A DNA stretch of 33,549 nt from Klebsiella pneumoniae. Lineage in GTDB: Bacteria > Myxococcota_A > UBA796 > SXON01. The notes under the pieces are model-generated. The model searched no databases. It was not told the origin of the DNA and worked only from the letters and a program-made list of their open reading frames with translations. Positions within the stretch are counted from its first letter, which is position 1, and each line of letters opens with the position of its first letter. The position numbers were made by a program, and so were the translations under genes. Positions 1 through 8,307 of the stretch are shown here, piece after piece. The DNA lies in the NCBI GenBank assembly GCA_945861635.1, contig CAMAWH010000055.1, positions 1 through 33,549 of the forward strand, given 5' to 3'.

Positions 1-1
1 G

Positions 2-172
2 CCGACCGCGAGCATCCACCCCGTAAACCAGTGCATGGCGTTTGCCGTCGTCGTCGTGGAAAGAGATGCCTGCTGTTCCGGAGTCGTCTTCGCACACGCC
101 ATGTTCTGCCTCGGGGAAAACCGCGCGGAGGAATTCCGCGTGCCGACGGACTACCAGACTTCTGACGCAACT
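2..172 (-). CDS. Possible partial gene running off the left edge, product unknown
   Basis: The minus strand is open from about 172 down to the window edge and reads like real protein: a hydrophobic/basic start (LVVRRHAEFLRAVFPEAEHG) followed by an acidic stretch with DDSGTAGISF and DDDGKRHALVYGV. No ATG or GTG precedes it in frame; upstream the frame runs into the GA microsatellite and continues as low-complexity Ser/Leu. The start is therefore unknown or destroyed. The plus-strand alternative in the same place (ATG at 35) has a less protein-like composition. No family recognised; the 3' end lies outside the window. Confidence 0.35.
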
Positions 173-178
173 GGGAGG

Positions 179-197
179 GAGAGAGAGAGAGAGAGAG
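179..197. repeat. GA dinucleotide microsatellite
   Basis: An uninterrupted run of alternating G and A lies between GGG borders. Such tracts are uncommon in high-GC bacterial DNA and are prone to slippage. It sits just where the reading frame of the partial gene to its left loses protein-like character. Confidence 0.9.
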
Positions 198-423
198 GGA
201 CGCTTTTGGTATGGGAACGTACAAAACGGTATCCGGGTCCCAATTCGTCCATATGCCGCCGCCTGCACAAGCGTTCTTTCCTCGGAATCTGCAAAAACCC
301 CCCACCATCGGGCACGGCCGATTCGGTGGCTTGACGAAATCATTGACAATGAAGGCAACGCTGTCGGGCGGTACCGGGCACGCGGCGCCGCGACCGCACG
401 CCCGGGTGGACCGCGGACCCGCC

Positions 424-1533
424 TTACCCCTCGCCCATGGCCGTGGTGACCAGCACGCCCATTGAGACGACCCAAACGGCGGACAACAGGCTGAGCATCC
501 GCGAATGCAGCACAACCGCTCGATCCGACTTGCCGTTTTCCGCCATCCGCGTCGTATGCACGACCACGGCGAGGCCGATAATGACGAAGCCATACGCCAA
601 CAAGTAGACCTTGTCCATCAACATCAGATACCCGACGTCCGGCAGGTCGGAGCTGTAGGTCATTTGGAGTGCGACGATCGTGAGCAGCGAGGTGATCCCG
701 ACGTCCACACGGCTGTCCACCATGGTGGGCGAGAGGAGGAACATCAGCGTTGCGCAGAGCACGACGCACAGCACCGGAAGGAACAATTTCGTCGAGTACG
801 CAATCGGCGGCCGTGAGATGGGCACGTTCAGCGTGGCGCGCGAGTACGTCGTGTCCGCCCCCGTGCGCGGGTCACCGAAGTTGGTGTTGTAGTGCCAGTT
901 CGCGACGTTGAAGCCCGGCGTGCCCACATGGTACCCAGGCAGTTGCAGGCTGGGATTCATCGACGGCTCGGCGGAATCGGGCACGTACACGATGCCGGTC
1001 GTGTCGTTTACGGAGTCCTCGATAATGATGGCGAGGGTCTGGCGATCGAAGGGGTAGTTGTACAGCGGCAGCTTCTTTGAAAATGTGCCCTGGACGCGGA
1101 GAACCTGGTAGAGGGTGCCGTCTTCGAGTGCCTCCGGTTCTTCATACAACGGCGTGACCATCAGTCCCCACTGTTCGATGGGATTCGCGATTTCCATGGA
1201 GGTGGCCGGATCGAGCTCGGGGTTCTTCCAGCGGAACCAGACGTAAAAATCCATGGCGTAGGAGTGGGTCTTGAGGTCGATGGACTGGATGTCGTTGAGG
1301 TGTACGCCGATCGCGACCTTTTCTGGCGTTTCGTAGGTGATCTTTTCGGCGTCGGCGTCGGCGTCGGCAGGTGCCTCTGTGGGCGGCGCGGCCGGAGCGT
1401 CGCCGGGGGCCTCTGTGGGCGGCGCGGCCGGAGCGTCGCCGGGGGCCTCTCCACCCAAGGCGGGTGCGTAGCGCGAGAGCACAAAGAGCGCGACGAAAAG
1501 CGCGGCAACGAGGCGGAACGGGCGGCGGTACAT
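424..1533 (-). CDS. Pentameric ligand-gated ion channel (Cys-loop receptor superfamily) homologue
   Basis: 369 aa, secreted then membrane-embedded. Residues 1-27 form a signal peptide, followed by a Pro/Ala/Glu/Asp linker with a repeated block (about 28-63). The extracellular beta-sandwich covers about 70-245 and contains YPFDRQTL (160-167), matching the family hallmark (F/Y)PFDxQ; the loop has no cysteines, as in bacterial GLIC/ELIC-type members. Four membrane helices follow: M1 about 247-267, M2 about 275-296, M3 about 306-327, M4 about 346-366. This is the full pLGIC topology, so a ligand-gated ion channel of the inner membrane is the likely role; the ligand cannot be read from sequence. 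The start is ATG with GGAG eight bases upstream. It is divergent from the gene at 1717. Start and family are well supported; gating is inferred. Confidence 0.85.
   Translation of the reverse strand: MYRRPFRLVAALFVALFVLSRYAPALGGEAPGDAPAAPPTEAPGDAPAAPPTEAPADADADAEKITYETPEKVAIGVHLNDIQSIDLKTHSYAMDFYVWFRWKNPELDPATSMEIANPIEQWGLMVTPLYEEPEALEDGTLYQVLRVQGTFSKKLPLYNYPFDRQTLAIIIEDSVNDTTGIVYVPDSAEPSMNPSLQLPGYHVGTPGFNVANWHYNTNFGDPRTGADTTYSRATLNVPISRPPIAYSTKLFLPVLCVVLCATLMFLLSPTMVDSRVDVGITSLLTIVALQMTYSSDLPDVGYLMLMDKVYLLAYGFVIIGLAVVVHTTRMAENGKSDRAVVLHSRMLSLLSAVWVVSMGVLVTTAMGEG
1373..1444. repeat. 36-bp perfect tandem duplication inside the channel gene
   Basis: Two identical 36-bp units (1373-1408 and 1409-1444) plus the first six bases of a third encode the doubled APGDAPAAPPTE block in the linker between signal peptide and receptor domain. 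The length is a multiple of three, so copy number can change without breaking the frame. Confidence 0.95.
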
Positions 1534-1597
1534 GGGAATCTCCGGAGGCCGGGCGAGGGTACCACGGTGGGTCTTGCGTGGGCTTTCCGGGCCGAAT

Positions 1598-1615
1598 AAC
1601 TACTGTGGAGTAGTT
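1598..1615. promoter_or_regulatory. Inverted repeat between the divergent channel gene and the 1717 gene
   Basis: AACTACT and AGTAGTT form a perfect 7-bp dyad around GTGG, about 65 bp upstream of the channel start. It is the only strong dyad in the 160-183 bp divergent region, so an operator is plausible; a hairpin in a transcript is the alternative. No known regulator site is recognised. Confidence 0.4.
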
Positions 1616-1716
1616 GGTCGCTCGGATCGGCCGGCCCCGGTGCATCCCCGTGGCGCGCGAATCGGGGACAGCGCGGCGATCCCCTCCTCCCTTCGATGCT
1701 CGCGATACAAGCCCCC

Positions 1717-3345
1717 ATGCGATTTGCGCCGTTTCTCGCTGAACGCGAGGCCCGCCGGGGTCGGGCGTTGGTCGCGTCTGCGGCGTTGTCCCGTGGCGAT
1801 CGTGGAGAAGCACGGGCGGCGCTGTCGGGTTTTCGCTTCGCGCCGGCGCACGCGGACATCGTGATCGACTCCTTGTTGGAAACGCCGCCGGCGCCGACCG
1901 ATCGGCACGTGTCCGCCGCGCTGATCGATGCCGACCACCTTCCCGCCGATGACGAGGATCTTGCGCCGCCCGTTCGCCGCCGGCGGTACGAAGGCGGGGC
2001 GCTCGGGCGCGCCGAGGCGTTCGCGCCCGTAGGCGCCCCGCTGGCCTGGGCCCTCGAATCGCTGGCGTTTGTGGCCTCGGAAACGGAGCGCGTGGATCGC
2101 GCCGCGTGGCGCGCCATGACCTACGCGCCGGACCCCACCGACGCCAAGGTCGGAGCCGCGTGGGAGCGCTGGTTCGAGTCGCGACCGTGGGACATTCGTT
2201 CGGCCTGGGAGAGCTGGTTTGTCAAGGATGCGGTAACGGTCTTTCGCGCCGTGGGTGAGGCGCGGCGGTTGCCGCCGGACGTGATGAAGCGCGCGGTTTC
2301 CGACCTGAGAGAGGCGATGTTCTACGCCCTCGTCGGGAAGGAGAACCCGGGGTGGGCCGATGTCGCCTCCCGCGTGATCGAGGGCGGCGGCGCGGGGCCG
2401 GTTGACGCGCTTGCGACGACGCTCAGTCCGGAGGGGTGGAGTCGGGTAGCGAGCTGCGCCGCGAGCCGCGGAAACTGGCCGGACACCGTCGCGAAGGTGT
2501 TTGCCGAGTTGCCGGGCATGCCGCCCCGCGCGCTCGCGTTGAAAACACGTGGCCTGTCCGACGCGCGCTCGATGGAAGGCTGGCTCGATCTGCACGTCGC
2601 GCTGCGGGTGCTGGCCGGATGGAAGGACGGCGCCACGGCGTTCGACGACGCGCGGAACATTGTTTCGCAGAACCGCGGCAGGGCGCGGGCGCGCCTCCGT
2701 GCCGCGCTGCTGGCGACGGATCGGGACGCGCTGCTCGCCCGGCTGCTGACGCTCCCCGGCTTGCGCGCGCGCACCGCTGCGGCAATTCGCCGGTGGGCGT
2801 GGAGCTGGGCATGGCAGGAGCTGGCGTCCGATTTTGCGTTCGACCTTGGCCACACCGTTACACCGCCTTGTGAGGCCGCGGGCGCGGTGCTTGAACCCAT
2901 CGCGGGAGAGGACGCCGCCATCGTAACGTGGTTGTTGCTCGTTACGCTCAAGGGGAAGCTGCCCGCCTTGCAGAAGTGGGTGCGCACCGGTTCGGCAGGT
3001 GACCGTGATTCGACGTGGGGCCGGCTCCTGTCCGACGAGTTTCCGGAGGTGCTGCGCGATGCGCGTGGGGAAGCGCGTGGGGGTGCGCGCGCCCAAACCT
3101 ACCACCGCGTCCGCGCCACGCTTTCCGACTCACTCGCGGAGCGCATCCGCGGCTTGGCGCCGACGCTGCGCGGGGTGGTGACGCTGAGGGCCGGGCGAAC
3201 GATCCGCGCCGAGTTCGTTGCCCGTTTCGCCCCCGGGTGGCACGCGGGCGTGCCCTTTCCGAAGGCTGGATTTCCCACCTTCATCGACAACGCGGCGGCG
3301 GCGCTGGATGCGCTCGCCGTCACGACGGAGGATCCATGCACTTGA
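1717..3345 (+). CDS. Hypothetical protein, helical, Trp- and Arg-rich (542 aa)
   Basis: Not recognised. Largely alpha-helical, rich in Ala, Arg, Trp and Asp/Glu, with no signal peptide or membrane segment, so probably cytoplasmic. Several spaced Trp-containing stretches (AAWERWFESRPW, SAWESWFVKD, AIRRWAWSWAWQEL) could be helical repeats. The start is ambiguous: ATG at 1696 or ATG at 1717. I prefer 1717 because TACAAG lies five bases before it, like the leaderless arrangement of other genes here, and neither start has a Shine-Dalgarno site. The 3' end overlaps the next gene by 10 bp, indicating translational coupling, so the two products probably act together. Confidence 0.7.
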   Translation: MRFAPFLAEREARRGRALVASAALSRGDRGEARAALSGFRFAPAHADIVIDSLLETPPAPTDRHVSAALIDADHLPADDEDLAPPVRRRRYEGGALGRAEAFAPVGAPLAWALESLAFVASETERVDRAAWRAMTYAPDPTDAKVGAAWERWFESRPWDIRSAWESWFVKDAVTVFRAVGEARRLPPDVMKRAVSDLREAMFYALVGKENPGWADVASRVIEGGGAGPVDALATTLSPEGWSRVASCAASRGNWPDTVAKVFAELPGMPPRALALKTRGLSDARSMEGWLDLHVALRVLAGWKDGATAFDDARNIVSQNRGRARARLRAALLATDRDALLARLLTLPGLRARTAAAIRRWAWSWAWQELASDFAFDLGHTVTPPCEAAGAVLEPIAGEDAAIVTWLLLVTLKGKLPALQKWVRTGSAGDRDSTWGRLLSDEFPEVLRDARGEARGGARAQTYHRVRATLSDSLAERIRGLAPTLRGVVTLRAGRTIRAEFVARFAPGWHAGVPFPKAGFPTFIDNAAAALDALAVTTEDPCT

Positions 3346-3857
3346 CCGATGCCGAACTTCACGCCTTTGTTGCCGGCGCCCTCGATCCGGGCCGCGCTCG
3401 CACGGTCACGGACGAAGTCGCCGCCGATGTCCTCCTTGCTGCGCGCGTGCAACGCATTCGCGACGCGCTTGCGGTCGCAACCGAGACGCCGTGGCGCCTG
3501 CCTCCCCCGCGCCTGGGCACGTTCGCCGTCATGACCGCCCCGGCCATGGTGATGGGCCCGTCCGCTCGCGTACGCCTTACGATCCCGATGGCGGCAGCGC
3601 CCTCGCACCATCGCGTCGTCGTGCTTGGCATGCTCGACTTTGCATGGGAGGTGCTTTTTCCCGCCACCGTGGAAGACGAGATCACGCTCGCCGATCTGCC
3701 GGTCGATGGGACCAACTACATCCTCGATGTGCGCAAGGGTCCGCTGCGGTGGGCGGTGGCGCTGCCGGCGGTGATCGACCGTGCCGCGGGATGGGCGGGT
3801 TTGCAGGCGGATATCGCGTCGGGTCGGGTCAGGGTGGGTGTGGTGGCCACGGGGTAG
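3336..3857 (+). CDS. Small protein with anti-sigma-like N-terminus, unknown function
   Basis: 173 aa. The ATG at 3336 lies inside the end of the previous gene and is preceded by GGAGG at 3327-3331. The first ~45 residues (LTDAELHAFVAGALDPG, then a helix ending in AARVQRIRDAL) resemble the helical head of zf-HC2-type anti-sigma factors, but the zinc-binding His/Cys residues are absent and no membrane helix follows. The C-terminal ~110 residues look beta-rich and are unassigned. The coupling to the 542-aa protein suggests a two-protein unit. The resemblance is short and should be treated as a hint only. Confidence 0.65.
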   Translation: MHLTDAELHAFVAGALDPGRARTVTDEVAADVLLAARVQRIRDALAVATETPWRLPPPRLGTFAVMTAPAMVMGPSARVRLTIPMAAAPSHHRVVVLGMLDFAWEVLFPATVEDEITLADLPVDGTNYILDVRKGPLRWAVALPAVIDRAAGWAGLQADIASGRVRVGVVATG

Positions 3858-3919
3858 GTTGGCGTGGCGGGCGCCCTCGAAATTGGGGATAGCGGGGAGA
3901 TCAACCGGGTTGTGTCGCC

Positions 3920-4327
3920 ATGAACCTCCGTCAGCACCTCACGCTTCTCACGCAGGCGATCTTCGCGTGGGTAGTCTTCTGGCTGGTCGGTCTTCCAAGG
4001 TACTACCAGCAGTATTCCTCCGTTACCCTGGGCGTGCTCAGCATCCTCCTCTCGGTGCTGATCTCGCTTGCGGCGGTGTACCTGCTCGGCCGAGTGCGCC
4101 CGGAGCGGCGTATGTCGTGGGCCTTCTGGTACTCCCTGTACTTCACCCTGCCGCTCATGGCGCTCGACACGCTGTACTGCGGCATCTGGTTGGGGCTGGG
4201 GTCGAGCTACCTGATGCAGTACTGGTACCTCAGCATTTTCTACCTCACACCGTGGCTGACGTTCCCGCCCACGGCATGGCTACTGGGTGTGGCCAAGCCG
4301 AGCGACCGGCCGCTGGCAGGGCCCTGA
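3920..4327 (+). CDS. Four-helix integral membrane protein of unknown function
   Basis: 135 aa with four predicted membrane spans (about 8-26, 37-57, 67-90, 102-125), short loops and aromatic belts (PRYYQQY, LMQYWYLSIFYL). A basic loop RVRPERR after span 2 suggests it faces the cytoplasm. No catalytic motif is visible and no family is recognised. It starts 62 bp after the previous stop with no clear ribosome-binding site. The spacer carries a GGGGATAGCG block resembling one upstream of the 1717 gene. Confidence 0.7.
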   Translation: MNLRQHLTLLTQAIFAWVVFWLVGLPRYYQQYSSVTLGVLSILLSVLISLAAVYLLGRVRPERRMSWAFWYSLYFTLPLMALDTLYCGIWLGLGSSYLMQYWYLSIFYLTPWLTFPPTAWLLGVAKPSDRPLAGP

Positions 4328-4466
4328 CAGAGCAACGCGATCGCCCTCCTGGTTTGAGGCGCACACAGCCGGGAAGGGGCCGATCGGCGAGGAACACGGC
4401 GGAAGCACACTCGCCGGGGGCAAGCAAGCCATTTCGTATGACGACGTTTGGGCCGCCAGTCGCCGT

Positions 4467-4496
4467 TTGACAGCCGAACCGATGCGGGTGTACCGT
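4467..4496 (+). promoter_or_regulatory. Sigma70-type promoter giving a leaderless start at GTG 4503
   Basis: TTGACA (4467-4472) and TACCGT (4491-4496) are 18 bp apart. Six bases after the -10 hexamer is GTG at 4503, where transcription should start. This predicts a leaderless mRNA for the sulfatase-fold lipoprotein. Confidence 0.65.
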
Positions 4497-4502
4497 CGCG
4501 AA

Positions 4503-5745
4503 GTGTGCCTTCCCTTCAATTATTAAATGCTATCCGCTGCTCCTCCTGATCGCCTGCCGCCGCGAACCAGACGTCGTGTTGATTCTGGTGGACACCTTGC
4601 GCTCGGACGGGCTCGGAGTGGGCGGAAGCCCGGTGGATTCATCTCCTCAAATGGATGCTTTCGCTAAGAAAAACGCCTGGTACGGCCGCTCCTACGCCTG
4701 CGCAGCCTGGACCCTGCCCTCCACCGCCTCGATCCTCACCGGGCTCTACCCGGTGCAGCACGGCGTGGTGAAGGCGGGCAACGATTTTGGCCGGTTGGAC
4801 CCAGCGTTTGAGACCGTTGCTGAAACGTGGAAGGCGCGCGGACGCCGCACCGCTGCCTTCATCAACAACGCCTTCCTCGCGCCGGAGTTCAAACTGAACG
4901 CTGGCTTCGACGTCTACGACTACCATGGCGCGCACTCCGTGGGCCATCGAAGCGCCGACACCACAGTGGACCTCGCCATCGCCTGGCTGAAGTCTGGCGA
5001 GACTCCCGCGTTCTTGATGGTGCACATCATGGAGCCCCACTTCGACTACGCGCCTCCCGCCCCATTCGCTGGGGCGTTCACGCAGGGCATGGCGCCCTCC
5101 TTCGGAACCCCGGTGGGGGACGCTCGCGGGCTGGACTGGATGTTCCGCCGCATCCCGCCGCCCACCGGGATTGATCTGGAATTTCTGCGAAAGCTCTACC
5201 TCGAGGAGGTGCTCACCGCGGACGCCGCCATCGGCCGACTGCTCCGAGCGCTGTCCGACGAGGCCATCGTCGTGATCACCGCCGATCACGGCGAGGAATT
5301 GTTCGAGTACGGGGGCTTCGAGCACGGACATACGACGCTCGACGTCGTCTCTCACGTCCCGCTGCTGGTGCGCGCGCCGGCGGTGGCCGCCGGTCGTCAC
5401 GATGAAGTGGTAGATTGCACCACCACGTGGGCAGCGCTGGTCCAAAGTAGCCTCCCGGAAGGAGGATTTGCAATCACCGAGGATACGCTCTACGGGGCCG
5501 AAGAGGTCAGTATCACCGGTCCGACGGAACGACTGACGGCCTATCCGGAGTCCCGGACGCTCGGGTCCTGGACGGTCGCGCCAGACGGCAGGGAGATCGA
5601 GGGTCTGTCGCCGCCCACCCCGCAGCTGCGCGCACGGCTGACGAGCGTTCGGGGCGGCCTCGAATCGGCCCAAGCCCGAGGACCGGTCCCCATCGCTGGT
5701 CCGGACGAATTCGAGAAGCTCCGGGCGCTGGGGTACGTCGAGTAA
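4503..5745 (+). pseudogene. Sulfatase/alkaline-phosphatase-fold lipoprotein with frameshifted signal peptide
   Basis: From GTG 4576 an intact 389-codon frame encodes an alkaline-phosphatase superfamily domain: VDTLRSDG (metal-binding Asp 6), WTLPSTAS (45-52), HIMEPHFDY (150-158), ITADHGEEL (234-242, metal ligands D237/H238) and EHGHTT (249-254). Upstream in the same frame is a perfect lipoprotein signal, KCYPLLLLIAC, but it has no ATG/GTG/TTG. The promoter points at GTG 4503, which is in another frame and meets a stop at 4524-4526. Removing one C from the CCC run at 4512-4514 gives a continuous frame from 4503 through the lipobox. The active-site position that is Cys or Ser in CxPSR sulfatases is Thr46 (TLPS), so a phospho- or phosphonate-type hydrolase/transferase is possible instead. 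It is likely a surface or periplasmic enzyme if the shift is an assembly error; otherwise only a signal-less form from 4576 would be made. Confidence 0.75.
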
Positions 5746-5789
5746 CGGAAGGGGAAACGGAGGAGGAAAATGAGGGGGACAGTTGTTGC

Positions 5790-5860
5790 GTGTTTAGATT
5801 TGTTTATTAGGAAGTAACATAATAAACGTTTCCACACGTTTTCCATCGATGTGATCTTCT
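5790..5860. other. AT-rich island with a perfect 8-bp inverted repeat
   Basis: This ~70-bp stretch is far more AT-rich than its surroundings. GTTTATTA (5802-5809) and TAATAAAC (5820-5827) form a perfect dyad with a 10-base spacer, and AAACG/CGTTT lies just beyond. It sits between the sulfatase stop and the next lipoprotein. A terminator, a protein-binding site or an insertion scar are all possible; there is no clear U-tract. Confidence 0.5.
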
Positions 5861-6006
5861 CCCGAAACAAGCGCGGGCGATATCACGACGAAACGTATCT
5901 GGAGCGCGTCGTCGTCGCCCAGGGCGCCCCGTCCCCGCCGACCCGCCCGCGCTTGTCGCTCGAACTTCCCGTTCCGCCCACGAATTCCATCCCCTCCCTC
6001 GTGCGA

Positions 6007-6012
6007 TACTGT
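6007..6012 (+). promoter_or_regulatory. Putative -10 hexamer immediately before ATG 6016
   Basis: TACTGT ends three bases before the ATG, leaving no room for a ribosome-binding site; no Shine-Dalgarno sequence is present further up. A -35 element is not obvious. It belongs to the set of leaderless-type starts described in the findings. Confidence 0.4.
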
Positions 6013-6015
6013 CGT

Positions 6016-8193
6016 ATGGCCCGCCTCGACCTCGCCCGCGCGCTCCTCCTCGCCGCGCTCCTCCCCGCGTGCATCGCCACGCCCCCCCCGAGCAAGGACG
6101 CAGCCACAGACGACAGCGCCGCCGGCCACGCCGACGACGACTGCAGCAGCGCGTCCACCTGCGACTGCACCGACGCCTCGGTCTCGTACGACGCCGTCGA
6201 AATCTGTGACGGCATCGACAACAATTGCGACGGCGAGATCGACGAAGGCGTCACGTCCACGTACTACGCCGACGTGGATGGCGATGGCTACGGCGACCCC
6301 GACCCCGCCGCCACCCAGGTCGCCTGCGAAAACCCGGCAGGCTTCGTCCCCAACTCGACCGACTGCGACGATACCACTGCCGACGCCTACCCCGGCGCCA
6401 CGGAAGTATGTGACGGCCTCGACAACAATTGTGACGGCCAGGTCGACGAGGGCGTCGGCAACGTCTACTTTTCCGACGCGGACGCCGACGGCTTCGGCGA
6501 TCCGGCCGGCGGCGTCCGCGCATGTGAAACGCCGGCGGGCTACGTCACGGACGCCACGGACTGCGATGACGCGTCTGCCGCCTCGAATCCCGCCGAGGAG
6601 GAGGTGTGTGACGAGCGCGACAACGATTGCGACGGCACGGTGGACGAGGACGTAACCCTGGCCTTCTACGCCGATATCGATGGTGACGGGTACGGGGACG
6701 ACTCCGTCATCGAGGCGGAGTGTGTGCAGCCGACCGGGTACGCGGAGGATGGGGGAGATTGCGATGACGTCGATCCCGACGTTTTTCCGGGCGCGGCGGA
6801 GTTGTGCAACGGCGTCGATGACGACTGCAACGGCGCGATCGATGACGGCACGGGTGCGACGACCACCTGGTATGCCGATGCCGATGCCGACTCGTTCGGC
6901 GCCGCAGCAACCTCCGTCCTCGCGTGTACCGCTCCCGCCGCGCACGTCACCGACGCCACCGACTGTGATGACGCGGATGCCGCCGTGAACCCGGATGCCA
7001 TCGAGGTCTGCAACGCCATCGACGACGATTGTGACGGCACCTCCGACGTCGGAGCCATCGACGCGACGATCTGGTATGCGGACGCGGACGCCGACGCCTA
7101 CGGGGCCGCGGCCACGTTTCGCACGGCATGCACCGCCCCACCCGATTACGTCGCCGACGCCACCGACTGTGACGACGCCGCCGTCACCGTCAACCCCGGC
7201 GCGGCCGAGGTGTGCGACGGCGTCGACAACGACTGTGACGGCACCGCCGACATCGCTGCCATCGACGCTGCGACGTGGTATTCGGACGCGGACGCGGATG
7301 CCTACGGCGCCGCAGCAACCTACGTCATCGCGTGCGCCGCTCCCGCCTCACACGTACCCGACGCCACCGACTGCGACGATAGTGACGCCACCATCAACCC
7401 CGCCGCCGCCGAGCTTTGCGATGGCGTAGACAACGACTGCAATGGCCTCCTGGACGATGGTCTGACCACCACCACATGGTATGCCGATGACGACGGCGAT
7501 GGGTACGGCGGCGCGGCGGGCACGGACTGCACCCGCCCGAGCGGTGCGGTGGACAACGCCTGGGATTGTGACGATACGGATGCCACGATAACCCCGGGCG
7601 GCTCGGCGTCCTGCGCGTGGCCAAGTTGTCTCGATCTGCTGACGGACGGCATCGCCAGCACCGACGGCGACTACTGGATCGACTTTGACGGCACGCCCAC
7701 GCAGACATCCTGCGACATGACGGCGGATGGTGGAGGATGGACCTTGATCTTCGCGGACGATTTCGAGGCAGCACCGTCGGCCGGATGGTCGATCTCGACG
7801 ACCTACGCATGCGCGGGTTGGTCGAACATTCTGGGCGGGTACGGCACGCTCTCGGGGGGAGAAGTCGGGATCACCGTGGACACCTGGGCAATTGCGCACA
7901 GCGATCTCTGGCTGACGCTCGACTATGTCAAGCTCGACTCCTGGGATGGCGAGTTGGCCTATGTCGAGGTGGACGCAACGCGACTCTGGAGCCAGAACCT
8001 GAACTACTACGAGGGCTCCGAGGTGTGTGGCTGGAATCGCGGCTGGTCCGGCTCCTATGACGATCTGCACGCAATCTCCGTGACAACGCCGCATACTGGC
8101 GGAAGCGCGGAATTGGTCGCCGGGTCCACGCTCGATCAGGACGCGGGGGATGAGAGCTTCGGCATCGACGATGTCGTGGCATGGATTCGGTAG
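6016..8193 (+). CDS. MopE-repeat lipoprotein with C-terminal fibrinogen-like domain
   Basis: 725 aa. Signal peptide with lipobox LLPAC (Cys19), so a lipid-anchored envelope or surface protein. Residues ~45-535 hold seven copies of the putative metal-binding unit (Pfam 'Putative metal-binding motif', MopE type): each has CDGxDNxCDGxxD, a YADxDxDGYG strand and TDCDD. The units probably bind Ca2+ or other metals through their Asp clusters. From about residue 536 the sequence switches to CLDLL...DGDYWIDFDG...CDMTADGGGWTLIF, matching the start of fibrinogen C-terminal (FReD) domains, including the GGGWT hallmark; these often bind glycans or proteins. The ATG at 6016 is chosen over codons from 5851 because it starts the signal peptide. 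It converges on the 8308-11778 gene. Confidence 0.88.
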   Translation: MARLDLARALLLAALLPACIATPPPSKDAATDDSAAGHADDDCSSASTCDCTDASVSYDAVEICDGIDNNCDGEIDEGVTSTYYADVDGDGYGDPDPAATQVACENPAGFVPNSTDCDDTTADAYPGATEVCDGLDNNCDGQVDEGVGNVYFSDADADGFGDPAGGVRACETPAGYVTDATDCDDASAASNPAEEEVCDERDNDCDGTVDEDVTLAFYADIDGDGYGDDSVIEAECVQPTGYAEDGGDCDDVDPDVFPGAAELCNGVDDDCNGAIDDGTGATTTWYADADADSFGAAATSVLACTAPAAHVTDATDCDDADAAVNPDAIEVCNAIDDDCDGTSDVGAIDATIWYADADADAYGAAATFRTACTAPPDYVADATDCDDAAVTVNPGAAEVCDGVDNDCDGTADIAAIDAATWYSDADADAYGAAATYVIACAAPASHVPDATDCDDSDATINPAAAELCDGVDNDCNGLLDDGLTTTTWYADDDGDGYGGAAGTDCTRPSGAVDNAWDCDDTDATITPGGSASCAWPSCLDLLTDGIASTDGDYWIDFDGTPTQTSCDMTADGGGWTLIFADDFEAAPSAGWSISTTYACAGWSNILGGYGTLSGGEVGITVDTWAIAHSDLWLTLDYVKLDSWDGELAYVEVDATRLWSQNLNYYEGSEVCGWNRGWSGSYDDLHAISVTTPHTGGSAELVAGSTLDQDAGDESFGIDDVVAWIR

Positions 8194-8307
8194 GTTCCCA
8201 AGTGGTGCGCGCGTCGGAGGCACGACTTCGGCAAATTGCTGGTGGTCTGTGGCGCACATCACCCGAGGGTGAGAGTCTCCCCCAGCCCCGAGTTCACAAT
8301 CGTGGCG

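Noticed and set aside
5794..6945. Minus-strand open frame rich in Val/Ala/Gly
   Set aside because: Shadow of the MopE-repeat lipoprotein on the plus strand.
6190..7600. Regularly spaced repeats that could suggest a CRISPR-like array
   Set aside because: The periodicity is the in-frame protein repeat; units differ at synonymous sites and there are no conserved direct repeats with unique spacers.
8259..8272. Small dyad TCACCC/GGGTGA between the convergent MopE genes
   Set aside because: The stem allows at most 5 bp with a workable loop and has no U-tract, so it was not called as a terminator.
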